Source: Clostridiales bacterium (GTDB lineage: Bacteria; Bacillota; Clostridia; Christensenellales; Borkfalkiaceae). Taken from it: a stretch of 50,017 bases of DNA. How positions within the stretch are numbered: position 1 is the stretch's first letter; each line of letters starts with the position of its first letter. Location of the stretch: positions 1 through 50,017 of the forward strand of contig JAFLVP010000009.1 of NCBI GenBank assembly GCA_022508265.1. Reading direction: 5' to 3'. The notes under the pieces are model-generated. The model was not told where the DNA came from and made no database searches. It saw nothing but the letters and a program-made list of their open reading frames with translations. Made by a program: the position numbers and the translations under genes. Below are positions 1-9,500 of the stretch, one piece after another.

Positions 1-346
1 TCGTTTTTCGTAGCGGTATATCCTACGCCACTCACACTTTTTGGTAAGATTACCTGTTTAAACCTGTAATTTTACCTTATGTGGCACACGTTTGACTTTC
101 TTATACAATATGTTGCGGTTACAATTTATTGCGGAATTCGCAATTATTTTTTTTAATCAGTGTAAAAACCTATCCGAATTTTCTTTTTCATAAGAAACCC
201 CCATAATACGCCTCAAATGCGATGGATAGTCTTATAGATATAATTATTATAGTACTATAAGACTAATAAAGCAACCCTAAAAAACTAAACTATTGCGTAA
301 AAACCTGTAAAATTATTTCTATAAGAATAATTTTTAAGGAACGCGT
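1..346. other. Left-edge intergenic region with an imperfect palindrome
   Basis: No coding frame is convincing here. Positions 43-76 form a 34-bp imperfect palindrome centred on GTTTAAAC, with three mismatched pairs. GCCAC at 27-31 and GTGGC at 81-85 enclose it and could form an outer stem. There is no T run after it, so it does not look like an intrinsic terminator. It may be a protein-binding site or a structured RNA end belonging to a gene beyond the left edge. The rest is A/T-rich leader of the XRE gene. Confidence 0.4.
227..265. promoter_or_regulatory. CTTATAG inverted repeats, candidate operator
   Basis: TAGTCTTATAG at 227-237 is a perfect inverted repeat of CTATAAGACTA at 255-265. A 14-bp palindrome, TTATAGTACTATAA, lies inside the right half at 247-260. 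A further CTATAAG occurs at 319-325, just before the ribosome site of the XRE gene that starts at 347. Repeated dyad sites upstream of a small XRE regulator usually mean autoregulation; that role is inferred. Confidence 0.45.
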
Positions 347-628
347 ATGGATGTCGGAAGAAGAATAAAGGAACTGCGAGAGCGGGCAGGATTCACACAG
401 AACAGGTTGGCAGAGTGGGCAGGCGTTTCCCAGACGCATTTGCGACGTGTGGAGCTTGGACAGCAAGATATAACAATCGGTCAGCTTCGCCTGGTGTGCG
501 ATGGACTGGGCGTTACGTTATCGGAGTTCTTCAATGTGGGCGAAGAAAAGGAAAATCTATCCGAGGTAATAGCTAAGCTAACTCCAAAACAAAAGCAACT
601 TCTGATAGAGTTTTTGAAAAGCATTTAA
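347..628 (+). CDS. Small XRE-family transcriptional regulator
   Basis: The 93-residue protein is an XRE/Cro-type helix-turn-helix regulator. The HTH covers roughly residues 5-62, with the pattern IKELRERAGFTQNRLAEWAG followed by a recognition helix around SQTHLRRVE and the conserved GLGVTLSEFF at its end. Residues 65-93 form a short charged C-terminal helix that could mediate dimerisation. The start is supported by TAAGGA at 337-342, five bases before ATG. It is a single-gene unit: dyad repeats CTTATAG/CTATAAG lie upstream and a hairpin lies just after the stop. The target is unknown; autoregulation through the upstream repeats is the simplest guess. It resembles SinR/Xre regulators in size, but no specific orthology can be claimed. 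Confidence 0.85.
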   Translation: MDVGRRIKELRERAGFTQNRLAEWAGVSQTHLRRVELGQQDITIGQLRLVCDGLGVTLSEFFNVGEEKENLSEVIAKLTPKQKQLLIEFLKSI

Positions 629-657
629 AAAGAGTCAACCGGCTTGGCAGACTCTTT
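629..657 (+). terminator. Hairpin after the XRE gene
   Basis: AAAGAGTC at 629-636 pairs with GACTCTTT at 650-657 around a 13-base loop, beginning directly after the stop codon. The run of T after the stem is short, so termination may be weak. Confidence 0.55.
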
Positions 658-751
658 CAGATTATGCTGTGCGAATTTACATTGCATGCTCTCTCACGCA
701 CTCAAATGTATGTGAGTCGGATAAATGCGTCCATAAAACATTTCACAGTGC

Positions 752-783
752 AAAAAAATTACGGTCCGCGCTTTGCAGACCGC
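752..783 (-). terminator. Intrinsic terminator of the rhodanese/TtcA-like gene
   Basis: CGGTC at 762-766 pairs with GACCG at 778-782. On the minus strand the stem is followed by a run of seven T (the A run at 752-758). It lies five bases beyond the stop codon of the gene ending at 788. Confidence 0.7.
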
Positions 784-787
784 AATT

Positions 788-1921
788 TTATTTTTTTTCG
801 TCGTAATCGTCCAAAAAGTGATGCACGCCGTCCCCGTCCTTGTAGGCGATTACCGTGTTCAAATTTACGTTTTCCACGCTCTTGAATATATGCTGTTCGA
901 CCTCGGGATTGGTCTTTTTAAGCTCCTTTATAAGCTCCTTTATCTCCACCCTTTTAGAGCGGTTTTCTTCGTTTCGGCAAGTGGTGCAATCGTCGGTAAA
1001 TTTGCAGGCGCAGCGTATAAAGTTGAGCCCGTTATAATCGCGCCACCTGATTATGTCGCTTTCGCGGATAAGATACATAGGGCGGATTAGCTCCATGCCC
1101 TCGAAGTTGGTGCTGTGGAGCTTTGGCATCATCGTCTGAACCTGCGCGCCGTAGAGCATACCCATAAGTATGGTTTCTATTACGTCGTCGTAGTGATGAC
1201 CCAAAGCTATTTTGTTACAGCCGAGTTCTTTTGCGAAATGATAGAGATGCCCCCTCCTCATTCTTGCGCATAGATAGCAAGGATATCTCTCCACGTGATA
1301 GACCGACTCGAATATATCAGACTCGAAAATATGAACGGGTATCCCTAAATTTTCGGCGTTGTCCACTATGATTTTGCGGTTGTCCGAATTGTAGCCGGGG
1401 TCCATTACGAGATATTCGACCTCAAACTTGAATTTCGAGTACTTTTTGAGCTCCTGAAAGAGCTTTGCCATTAGCATCGAGTCCTTCCCGCCCGAAATGC
1501 ACACGGCAACCCTGTCGCCGTCCTTTATAAGCTTATAGTCCCAAACCGCTTTTTTGAACTTGCCCCAGATATCCCTTTTAAAGGTCGTTTGCAGGCTGTG
1601 TTCGGCTTTTTTGCGCAAATCCTCGCCCGCCTGCTCCTTTACCCTCTCCAAAAGCCACGCGGCGTACCCCAAAACAAGGTTATATGCTTGATAGCCCATA
1701 TCTGCAAGTTCCTCGGCAACCTCCACGCTCGCCTTGCCGCTGTTGCAGTAAATTATATATTTTTTGGTCTTATCCGCGGGCGGATTTTTAATCAATTCCC
1801 GCGCTACGACGGGAATGGAACCGGGTATACTACCGTACGCCCTTTCCGCGTCCGTCCTCATATCGAGAAGTATATATTCGCCCTCTTTTAAGTTTTTTAA
1901 CTGCTCTGCCGTTACGTTCAT
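788..1921 (-). CDS. Rhodanese domain fused to a TtcA-like PP-loop tRNA-thiolation protein
   Basis: The 377-residue protein joins two sulfur-handling domains. Residues 1-95 are a rhodanese with the active-site loop YCNSGKAS (Cys59). Residues 110-340 are a PP-loop ATPase with SGGKDS at 143-148 and paired cysteines Cys215/Cys218, followed by Cys304, Cys306, Cys312 and Cys315. The TtcA family adenylates C32 of tRNA and thiolates it using an iron-sulfur cluster held by three cysteines. A fused rhodanese could supply the persulfide; that is inference. The extra cysteines near 304-315 could hold the third cluster ligand or a metal site. The residues after 340 (ending DDYDEKK) have no clear function. 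It stands alone between two terminators. The start has only a weak purine-rich ribosome site. The exact modified tRNA base is not certain. Confidence 0.82.
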   Translation of the reverse strand: MNVTAEQLKNLKEGEYILLDMRTDAERAYGSIPGSIPVVARELIKNPPADKTKKYIIYCNSGKASVEVAEELADMGYQAYNLVLGYAAWLLERVKEQAGEDLRKKAEHSLQTTFKRDIWGKFKKAVWDYKLIKDGDRVAVCISGGKDSMLMAKLFQELKKYSKFKFEVEYLVMDPGYNSDNRKIIVDNAENLGIPVHIFESDIFESVYHVERYPCYLCARMRRGHLYHFAKELGCNKIALGHHYDDVIETILMGMLYGAQVQTMMPKLHSTNFEGMELIRPMYLIRESDIIRWRDYNGLNFIRCACKFTDDCTTCRNEENRSKRVEIKELIKELKKTNPEVEQHIFKSVENVNLNTVIAYKDGDGVHHFLDDYDEKK

Positions 1922-1988
1922 AAATAAACTTTTTGTCTTTTTCGTTTTTACTAATTTTAGCTCTTTTTTAAAACTAAATCAAGTAATT

Positions 1989-2019
1989 AAGGGCTTATCC
2001 CCGTTCGGAATAAGCCCTT
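1989..2019 (-). terminator. Hairpin after the surface-protein module
   Basis: AAGGGCTTATCC at 1989-2000 pairs with GGAATAAGCCCTT at 2007-2019, with one bulged A. It follows the 509-residue gene by 8 bases. The better T run (2018-2023) is on the plus side, so it may also act in that direction. Confidence 0.65.
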
Positions 2020-2026
2020 TTTTACG

Positions 2027-3556
2027 TTACTGTTTTTTGTCCTGCGCAAAACCGAAACCGTTGTGCGTAGTAATTTTTATCAGCCCGCGCTTTACGAGTG
2101 CGTCGGTAGATTTGTACGGCAGGGTGTAGTCCTGCGGCTTGCGCTCGACGTGCGCCACGCCGTTTTCTTCAAGCAGCATATCTATAAGCTGTTTTGCATA
2201 CGTTGTGCGCCTGTCGCCCTTGACGCGGAACAAAAGCGGCGTCTTTCTGCGGCTTGCGACCTCGGACATATTCTCTACCTTGTACTTGGTATCATCGAAT
2301 TTGGACGGGTCGGTTGCAAGATAGAGCATAAGCGTTTTGCCGCGGATTGCAAAGGTTGCAAGCGTCTTTCTGCCGATAGAGAAAGTTTCCCTCTTCCAGC
2401 TTATTCTGCCTTTCACGCCCTTGTATGAGAGAATATGGTTTTTAAGCTCGGAATAGCGGGCTTTGAGTGCGTCGTCCGCCTGAATTATGCGCGCCGTAAA
2501 GCTTCTGTCGAACACTATTCTGCCCTCGGGGGTGTCGATTGCAAGCTCGTCGGATTCGTCGTCCGCGCTTACCGCCGCTTCGGAGGCGGCTTCGTCGGCG
2601 TTCTCGTCGAGAGTGAGCTCGGGCTCTGCCTCCCCTTCAAGCTCGGGAGCCTCGCCAAGGACAGCTATGCGCAACGCGTGGGCTGCGAACAGCTCGTCGG
2701 GCGTACGGGGCGATAAGTCAACGGGCTCAACCTGCGTTTCGTAGTCGGGCACGATGGAGTTGAACTCGGCAAGGTGCATTATGAGGTATCTTGCATATTC
2801 AACGCGGCGAACCGAAGTGAGCCTATACATCATGGGCGTTTTGGCAAAGCGCTTTTTGTCCGATTTGTCAATGCCGTGGTACTTGGTGTCGGCGTATGCC
2901 TCGGGGTCGAGCGCAAACGCTATGCACAGCGTCTTGCCGTTGATGTAAATCTGACCGAGCGTCTTTCTGCCCTTGTAGAAGCGCTGTCCGCGGAAGCTCG
3001 TACTGATTTTAATGCTCTTAAACAGTGCAAGCTCGCCCATAATTCTTGTGTAGCGCTCTTTGACCTCGTCCGACGCGGCGCGAAGCTTGGCTTCAAACCC
3101 GTATCTGTAACGCACGTAGTAGCGCTTGTTGTCGTACTCGTCGCCTAAATAACCGAGCTTGCGGCGGGTATATTCGGACATATCCGCAACGGCAAGTATC
3201 TCGTTTTGCGTAATATCCTCGTTTTCGCCGAGCTCTTCCGTCATTACCTCAGGCGCATCCTCGTCTTCCTCGTCCTCTTCGTCCTCAACGTCGGGTTCCT
3301 CTTCTTCAACGTCGCTGAATACAATTCCGCCCGTGACGAGCGAGCCGTCGTCGGTAATATTCCTCAAATGGTCTAAAAGTGCGTCGCGCTTTTCCTGAAG
3401 GCGGGTAGTGCACAGCTTACGCTCCCGATGCTTGCGTATTAAGTAAAACAGCACCCCGTTGGCGACAATAAGCAGTCCTACCACAGCCGCAATAGTTATT
3501 ATTGCGGCAAGCTGACCGGGGGAGAAAATCGAAGCTAAAATAACCGAAGCAGTCAT
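2027..3556 (-). CDS. Membrane-anchored protein with two tandem copies of an unidentified domain, coupled to the giant surface gene
   Basis: The 509-residue protein is not assigned to a family I can name with confidence. Residues 14-40 are one hydrophobic segment followed by a basic patch (RKHRERK), so the bulk should lie in the cytoplasm. Residues 84-115 are a strongly acidic linker. Two copies of a domain of about 115 residues follow, near 150-265 and 348-463. Both share the pattern GRKTLxxxxIxGKTLxxxxAxDPxxxxDTKYxxxxxS, then KTPxxxRxxxxRRxxYAxxLI. A second acidic linker lies between them. The ATG overlaps the stop codon of the 4448-residue giant gene as TAATG, so translation is probably coupled. 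This suggests the two proteins work together, for example with the internal domains contacting the giant protein's cytoplasmic tail. That link is inference. Confidence 0.75.
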   Translation of the reverse strand: MTASVILASIFSPGQLAAIITIAAVVGLLIVANGVLFYLIRKHRERKLCTTRLQEKRDALLDHLRNITDDGSLVTGGIVFSDVEEEEPDVEDEEDEEDEDAPEVMTEELGENEDITQNEILAVADMSEYTRRKLGYLGDEYDNKRYYVRYRYGFEAKLRAASDEVKERYTRIMGELALFKSIKISTSFRGQRFYKGRKTLGQIYINGKTLCIAFALDPEAYADTKYHGIDKSDKKRFAKTPMMYRLTSVRRVEYARYLIMHLAEFNSIVPDYETQVEPVDLSPRTPDELFAAHALRIAVLGEAPELEGEAEPELTLDENADEAASEAAVSADDESDELAIDTPEGRIVFDRSFTARIIQADDALKARYSELKNHILSYKGVKGRISWKRETFSIGRKTLATFAIRGKTLMLYLATDPSKFDDTKYKVENMSEVASRRKTPLLFRVKGDRRTTYAKQLIDMLLEENGVAHVERKPQDYTLPYKSTDALVKRGLIKITTHNGFGFAQDKKQ

Positions 3557-6500
3557 TATTCGTTCCCTCCCTCATCCGTCGTATTTCCGTCGATATCCTT
3601 ACTTTCGATATCGTTCATCGCAGATGCCTCGGCACGCTTGCGGCGTCGGTTTAACAATAGCTGCGTTGCAATTCCCGCAGCGCCTGCGGTTGCGAGCACT
3701 ATCAACGCCGAAAGAATAATTGCAAATACCGTTTCGGCACCCGTGATATGCCATTTAATCTTAATTGCTTCCTCTCCGTTCTCCCACTCGTAGTTTGAGG
3801 TATCCTTGAGCGTGACTACTGCGGTAAAATCGCCGCCGTAGCTGTAAACGTTGTTTTCAATCGCCATAATGCTCTCGTCGAAGCCGTCGGGGATGTAAAC
3901 TATGTCTTCGCCGTTTACTACGAACCTGTTCTTGCCTGCCGTGGGAAGTGCAACCTTCTTCTTTGCAACCGTCCAGGTCAGCGTGAGCACGCCCTGCGCA
4001 TTGCCCGCATTTTCAAGCCAGCCGTAGTTGTATATATCCGAAAGCGCGATATAAATGTTATATACGCCCGCGTTGATTGCCACGGCGGTAATGCTTGAAG
4101 CGCCAAGGAAGGTGCGTGCGTCGCTGTCGTCCGTGACAGACATATATCTGCTGTCGAAATCGGAAATGTTTGCAATGAGCTCGCTACCCGTGTATGTAAT
4201 ATCTTCGCTCGTGAGCACGGGGACGGTAAAGAGGAATTTCGTTATATCGAACGATACTGCCGCACCGGTATATGCGTTATAGTTGTTGGATTCCGCAACG
4301 ACTACGCGCACGTAATATGTGCCGACGCTGCCCGTATCGGGTACTATGGACGAGTAGGTTTCTCCGCCGTCGGTAGAGTACTCGTAGTAAATCGTGCCGC
4401 CCGACTTAACCTGCGCCGAGGGGCTGTTTTCTGCCGCGGAATACGTGCCGTACTGCCAGCCCTTAATTGTGAGGCGCGAGGTCTCCTCGTCATCTGCCTT
4501 GCCGACCGTAAATTTAACTATTACGCTCGTGCCAGGCGTGCTTGCCCACTGATAGTTGTTTGAATCGTTGAGGTATACGACTACGTCGTAAGTACCTGCG
4601 TTTACGCTGTCGGGCAGGTTAGAGGTTGCGTCAAAGAGAGCTACCTCAAACTTGCTGCCGTTTACCGTAACTACGGGGGTAAGCAATTCGCCCGTGTAGG
4701 TCTGATTTTCTATATTCAAAAGACTGTCGTCGAGTATCCTCTTTTGAATGGTAAACTCAACCTCGGGCATACCTACAAGCCTGTAGTTGGAGCTTGCGCC
4801 CGTGACCTTTGCTAAATATACGCCCGCGTCGGAGGGTTTCTCGGCTCTGTCAATTGCAACGCCTGCATAGCTTGAACCAGTGTACCAAAGCGTGAGCTTT
4901 AAGTCCTTTTTCACGAATTCCGCATTTGCCAAGCTGTTGGATATCTTGATAGTGTTTTCGTCGAAATTAGCGCACCAGATATCCTCGTCGCCGTAGAATA
5001 CGTTGGTCTGCGCAACGAGCTGTACCTCCACTTCGAGGGGGTTAATAACGTAGATTGCACGCTGATAGGAAACGACGTAGTTGGTCATATCGTACGAGTA
5101 AATGGTAATCCAATACTCGCCGCCCGCCGCACTCGTTGAGGTTGCGTTGGTTTCGAATACTATGTCGAGTACCGTCTTGTCCTCGTTCGGAGCAAGGTTG
5201 TTTACCGTGTACTCCATTTTGTCAGCCGAAACGTCGGGAGTTACCGAATAGTCGCTTGACTTGCCCGTGATATTCACGGTTACGTTGCGCTTGTTGACTA
5301 CTAAAAGTCCGCGCACTGCCTTTATCATATAGTTTTCCGCGCTTATGCCCACTACCTCGCCGTTATCATCGGTATCGAGAATAATGTAGTACTCGCCGCC
5401 TGCCACTATTCTGTATTCCTCTGCAAATTTGTAGGTGTAGTTGTCCAATTGCGCTTCGGGGTCGCCCGAAATTATACCTTCGACTACGGGTCTAAACAAC
5501 GTCTGTGACAGGTCGTCGCCGTAGGTAATCTCGCCGGAAACGGTTGCGGTAATCTCCTTGCGGGCAATGGTAAGCGAGACTATTACCTCTTTTTCCGAAT
5601 AATTGTTTCCCGTCGGGTCTGTAAGGACTACTTTAATCCAATAGGATTTTGCGGCAAGTCTTGTCGTATTGGGGTCGTATTCTTCCCAACCGCCGTCAGC
5701 GCTCCGCTGAACACCGCTGTCCTTTTCCTTATAGTACAGCGTAATAATTCCGTTGTAGCCGTCCTTTAATTTAATCTTGCTTTGGTCGTAAACTTCGCCG
5801 TAGGTTATTTCCGAAAGCTCGGGTACTTCGATGACGGGATAGGATAAATTGTTTTCTGAAGAATCCTTATCAATCTTCCAAGTGAAGGTCAACGTATCGC
5901 CGGAAACGGTTGCGTCCGTAGTCTTGCTCCAAAGGGTGTTGGCGCTGTCCACGAGCACAAATCCTATGCTGTACTCTCCCGCAGTTACTGCCGTGAAAGT
6001 AACGCCTTCGGCAGTTATGGTCATATTTATGCCCACACCGCTGTATACCGGGCGCATATCGGTTGCAGAGTACTTAATATCTAAGCTCTGCTCCGAACCG
6101 TTGTAGGTAAAGCCCGTAACGGTAACTTTGGGAATATCTATAGTTTTCTTTTCTACCTTGAACACGTAGTAGCGGCTCTGTGTGGTTTCCCCGCTATACT
6201 GCGCGAACAAGAGATAGTATCCCGCCACGAAGTTGGGCGAAATAGATAGACTTCCGCGTTCCAAATCCACTACTTCCGTAGCCGTAAGTCCCTTGTTGTC
6301 GCTGCTGTTTTTGTAGAGGTCTGCAATCTTTTGTGCGTCGGAATCGGTAATCAGCGCGTAGCTTACGGAGATGTTTACGGTAGTGGGAGTCTCGCTCTTG
6401 TTGATATATACTCTGGGAGTACCGGGATTGCCGCCGTAAATGAAGTCATCGAACTCAACTGCGATAGTGACAGTTTTTGTAGTGACGTCGAACGAGGCAC

Positions 6501-9500
6501 TTACAAAGTTGACAGTATCCGTATCGGATACAAGGTTGATATTATTCGTCGCGGTGGACTTCAATTCGATTCTTACCGTGTACTTGCCGACCGACTTATC
6601 TTTTTCCATAGTGATATGGAGCACGCCGTCCTCGTCAAAGTAGTACGTGCCGAGCGTATCCTTGCCGCCCTCGGAAATATCCGTAGCGTTGCCTCCCATA
6701 GGCACGAATTCGAACTGTACGACAGTCATATATCCCGCCTGATAGTTTGCAATATAGTTGGACAGCGTATCGCCTTTGAGATTATCTGTCGAAATCGTGG
6801 GTTCGAGCCACTGCAAATCCTGCACGCTGACCGTATACTTTTCGACGTTGAACTTCAAATCTGTTGAATAGCTTCCGCCCTCAAAGACGTAGTTTCCGTC
6901 GCTGACCAGCGTTACCGTAACCGTATAGCCGTTTTCACGCACGACCGTGGGTGCCTCGCCCGCCGTCTGATAGGTAATGCTACCGCTCTTCAAAGTCTCC
7001 GTGTCGTACTTCAAGGTGTAGCCGACGGGTCTGTATGCGGTGCTGTCTACTTCGGATTTAGGGTTGCTTGCCGTGTCAGCAAAGGAAATTACCGCCTCGT
7101 GTTGCTTGCCGTACAAGCCGTTATTGTAGTTAGCTCCGTCAAATCCGAAGGTCTGGTCTTGGGTGGAGGCGGAAATCGTGCGCTGGGCAATAGTGAGAGT
7201 TGCGGAAACGTACTTGTCAACGATATAGTTGCCGAATACGTCTTCGAACTCCGTTATTGCTACGGTGTATTCCTCTCCTACCGTGCTTACCCAAGGTGCG
7301 TAAGCCTTGTCGCCGCACTTGACGGTAAACGCTACGTTATATGTGCTTCCGAGAGCTTTCTCGATAAAGCTTTCGTTATCCACCATACCCTCTACGGCAT
7401 AGCTAAGGAAGCTGTCGGGGGCAACAAAGCTGTCTCTTGCAACGGTAAGCTCAATGCTGTCGCCGTAAACTCTGCTGTAAGAAAGGCTGCTTCCGCCAGA
7501 AAGGTTTGCATTCTTGGCATAGAGCGTAAGCTTTGCCTTCTGAACGGAGAATTGGGGCTTTTCGGGATTTTCGTCATTTGTGAAAGTAACATTGAAGTTC
7601 TTATTGATACTCTCGTCAATCTTGTAGGTCATTTCGTATTTGCCTACGTTGGACGCTTCCGTCGAAAGCTCAAGCTTGATGCCGAGCGCTCCGTAAGATA
7701 CGCCCGAATCTCCGAAGGTTTTAGCCGTGTCGGTGTAGATAAAGGTTGAATAATTAGCTGTTAACAGGCTTGCAAGTTTGGACTGCAAGTTTGTATTGCT
7801 GCCCTGATAGTAACACCAAGCATTGGGGTTGTGCTTTGTCGCGTCGCTTATGCTGTCCTCATCCCAGCCTACGATAGTTACCTCCACTTTGCGCTTGATA
7901 ACCGTAAGCGTAGCCTCTACCGTCTTTATCTCGATATTTGCGTTGCCTGCGCATTGAGGAACTATTTTCAAGTTTTGCGTGCCCGCATTGGTCGAGGACG
8001 AGTAGCTGGAGTATCCGTAGGTAATAAGCTCGCCTGCAACCGAATTGTTCTGATAATTTTCAACTATTTCGGCAAGGAGATGCTCCGAGCTTGCCGTGTA
8101 GGTAAAGCCCGTGAACCTGCCCGTAGCGACTGCGCCGCCCGCTTCCGCGTCCGTTTCAACGTTGCCCGAAAGGGTCGTGCCGTACTCAACGGTTGAGCCG
8201 TTGGCGGTAAGCGTGAGCGTTGCTTTTAAGATAGTAAATTCTATCGTCATTTCTGCGGAGGTGTAGTTTTTATTAGTCGAGCTTCCCGTCGCGCGGTAGT
8301 CGCCGGCGTCTATAACCTCGCTTTTATCGATAGGTTGATATACCCCTTTGCTATCTTTCTTGGAATATGTAAATTCTATGGGCGTTTCTTTGGGGTCGCT
8401 CAAGTGCGCCTTGTAGTAGTTGGTTGCACCGCTGTAATAGTCGGATTTAACTTCCGTTTTTTCGCCGTTTAAGGTTATCTCGTGATGCACGCCCTGCTGT
8501 ACTACGCTGAACGACGCCTGTTTGATAACGTACGAGCCTGCGTTGTTTTCGCTTCCGTCGTAGCCGATTGCCTCGGGGTCGTCCTCCTTGAGTGCGCAGC
8601 CCGAGAAATATACCGTATAGTTGGTTGCACAGTTCCCGTTGAATACGGCGTAAATGGTGTAACCTACTATCGTATCGCCGTCAAACTTGACGTTGTTGGT
8701 ATTGTTTCCGACAATAGCTTCCGTCTTGAGGGTAAGTAATGTCTGATTTTCGTTGTTATAGCCGTCGGTTGTATCTTTACCGGCAACGAGCTCGCTTGCG
8801 TAAATGCCGTAAGAGCTGCCCGAAGCCACCTTGAAGGTAAGCACTTTTACTGCTGTTTCGTTTTGCAGGTTGTAGGTGCTTTCTTTGTCGTCTATTTTTA
8901 TGGTAACTTCGCGCTTATTGACCGTAAGCCAAGCGTCGATATACTCTATATCGTAGTTGGTAGAGGATGCAACCTTATTGTCTACGCGGATATAGTATTT
9001 GCCCTGATTGTCGTCCCTGCCGCTTCCGCCGCCTACGCTGTTACCGACTACGTATTCGGTCACGAATTCGGGGGTGTTGCCGATAGCCTTATCTATCGTA
9101 TCCGCCTTTGCGTCCGATGCGCTGGAGTTAATAACAAGTCCACTGTATACGGGTGTGAATTCATTAGGCGCCTTCTCGCCGTAAACCGTGCTTGCGTCCT
9201 GCGCGGTAATCGTAAGATTGCGCTTTGCAACCTGGAATACGTAATCAACGGGGTCAAAGGTAAAGTTGTCGGTGCCTTTGAGCGTCATATAAACCGTAAG
9301 CTTGTAATGACCTGCATTGAGTTTGCCTGAAGCAAACATCGCTTCAAAGAGCTTGGTTGCGCTTGCGTAATCTCCGCTTGAAATGAGTTCGCCGCTTGCG
9401 CTTGTAGTGGCAAAATATCTCAACTCGTATTTGAGTCCGACCTCTGTATCTGTGGCGTTTGCTCTCTTGAATTTTGCTATCGGATTGGTTATTGTCTGAT

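Noticed and set aside
3556-3700. Sortase anchoring of the giant protein
   Set aside because: No LPXTG-like motif precedes the membrane segment, and the tail is longer than in sortase substrates.
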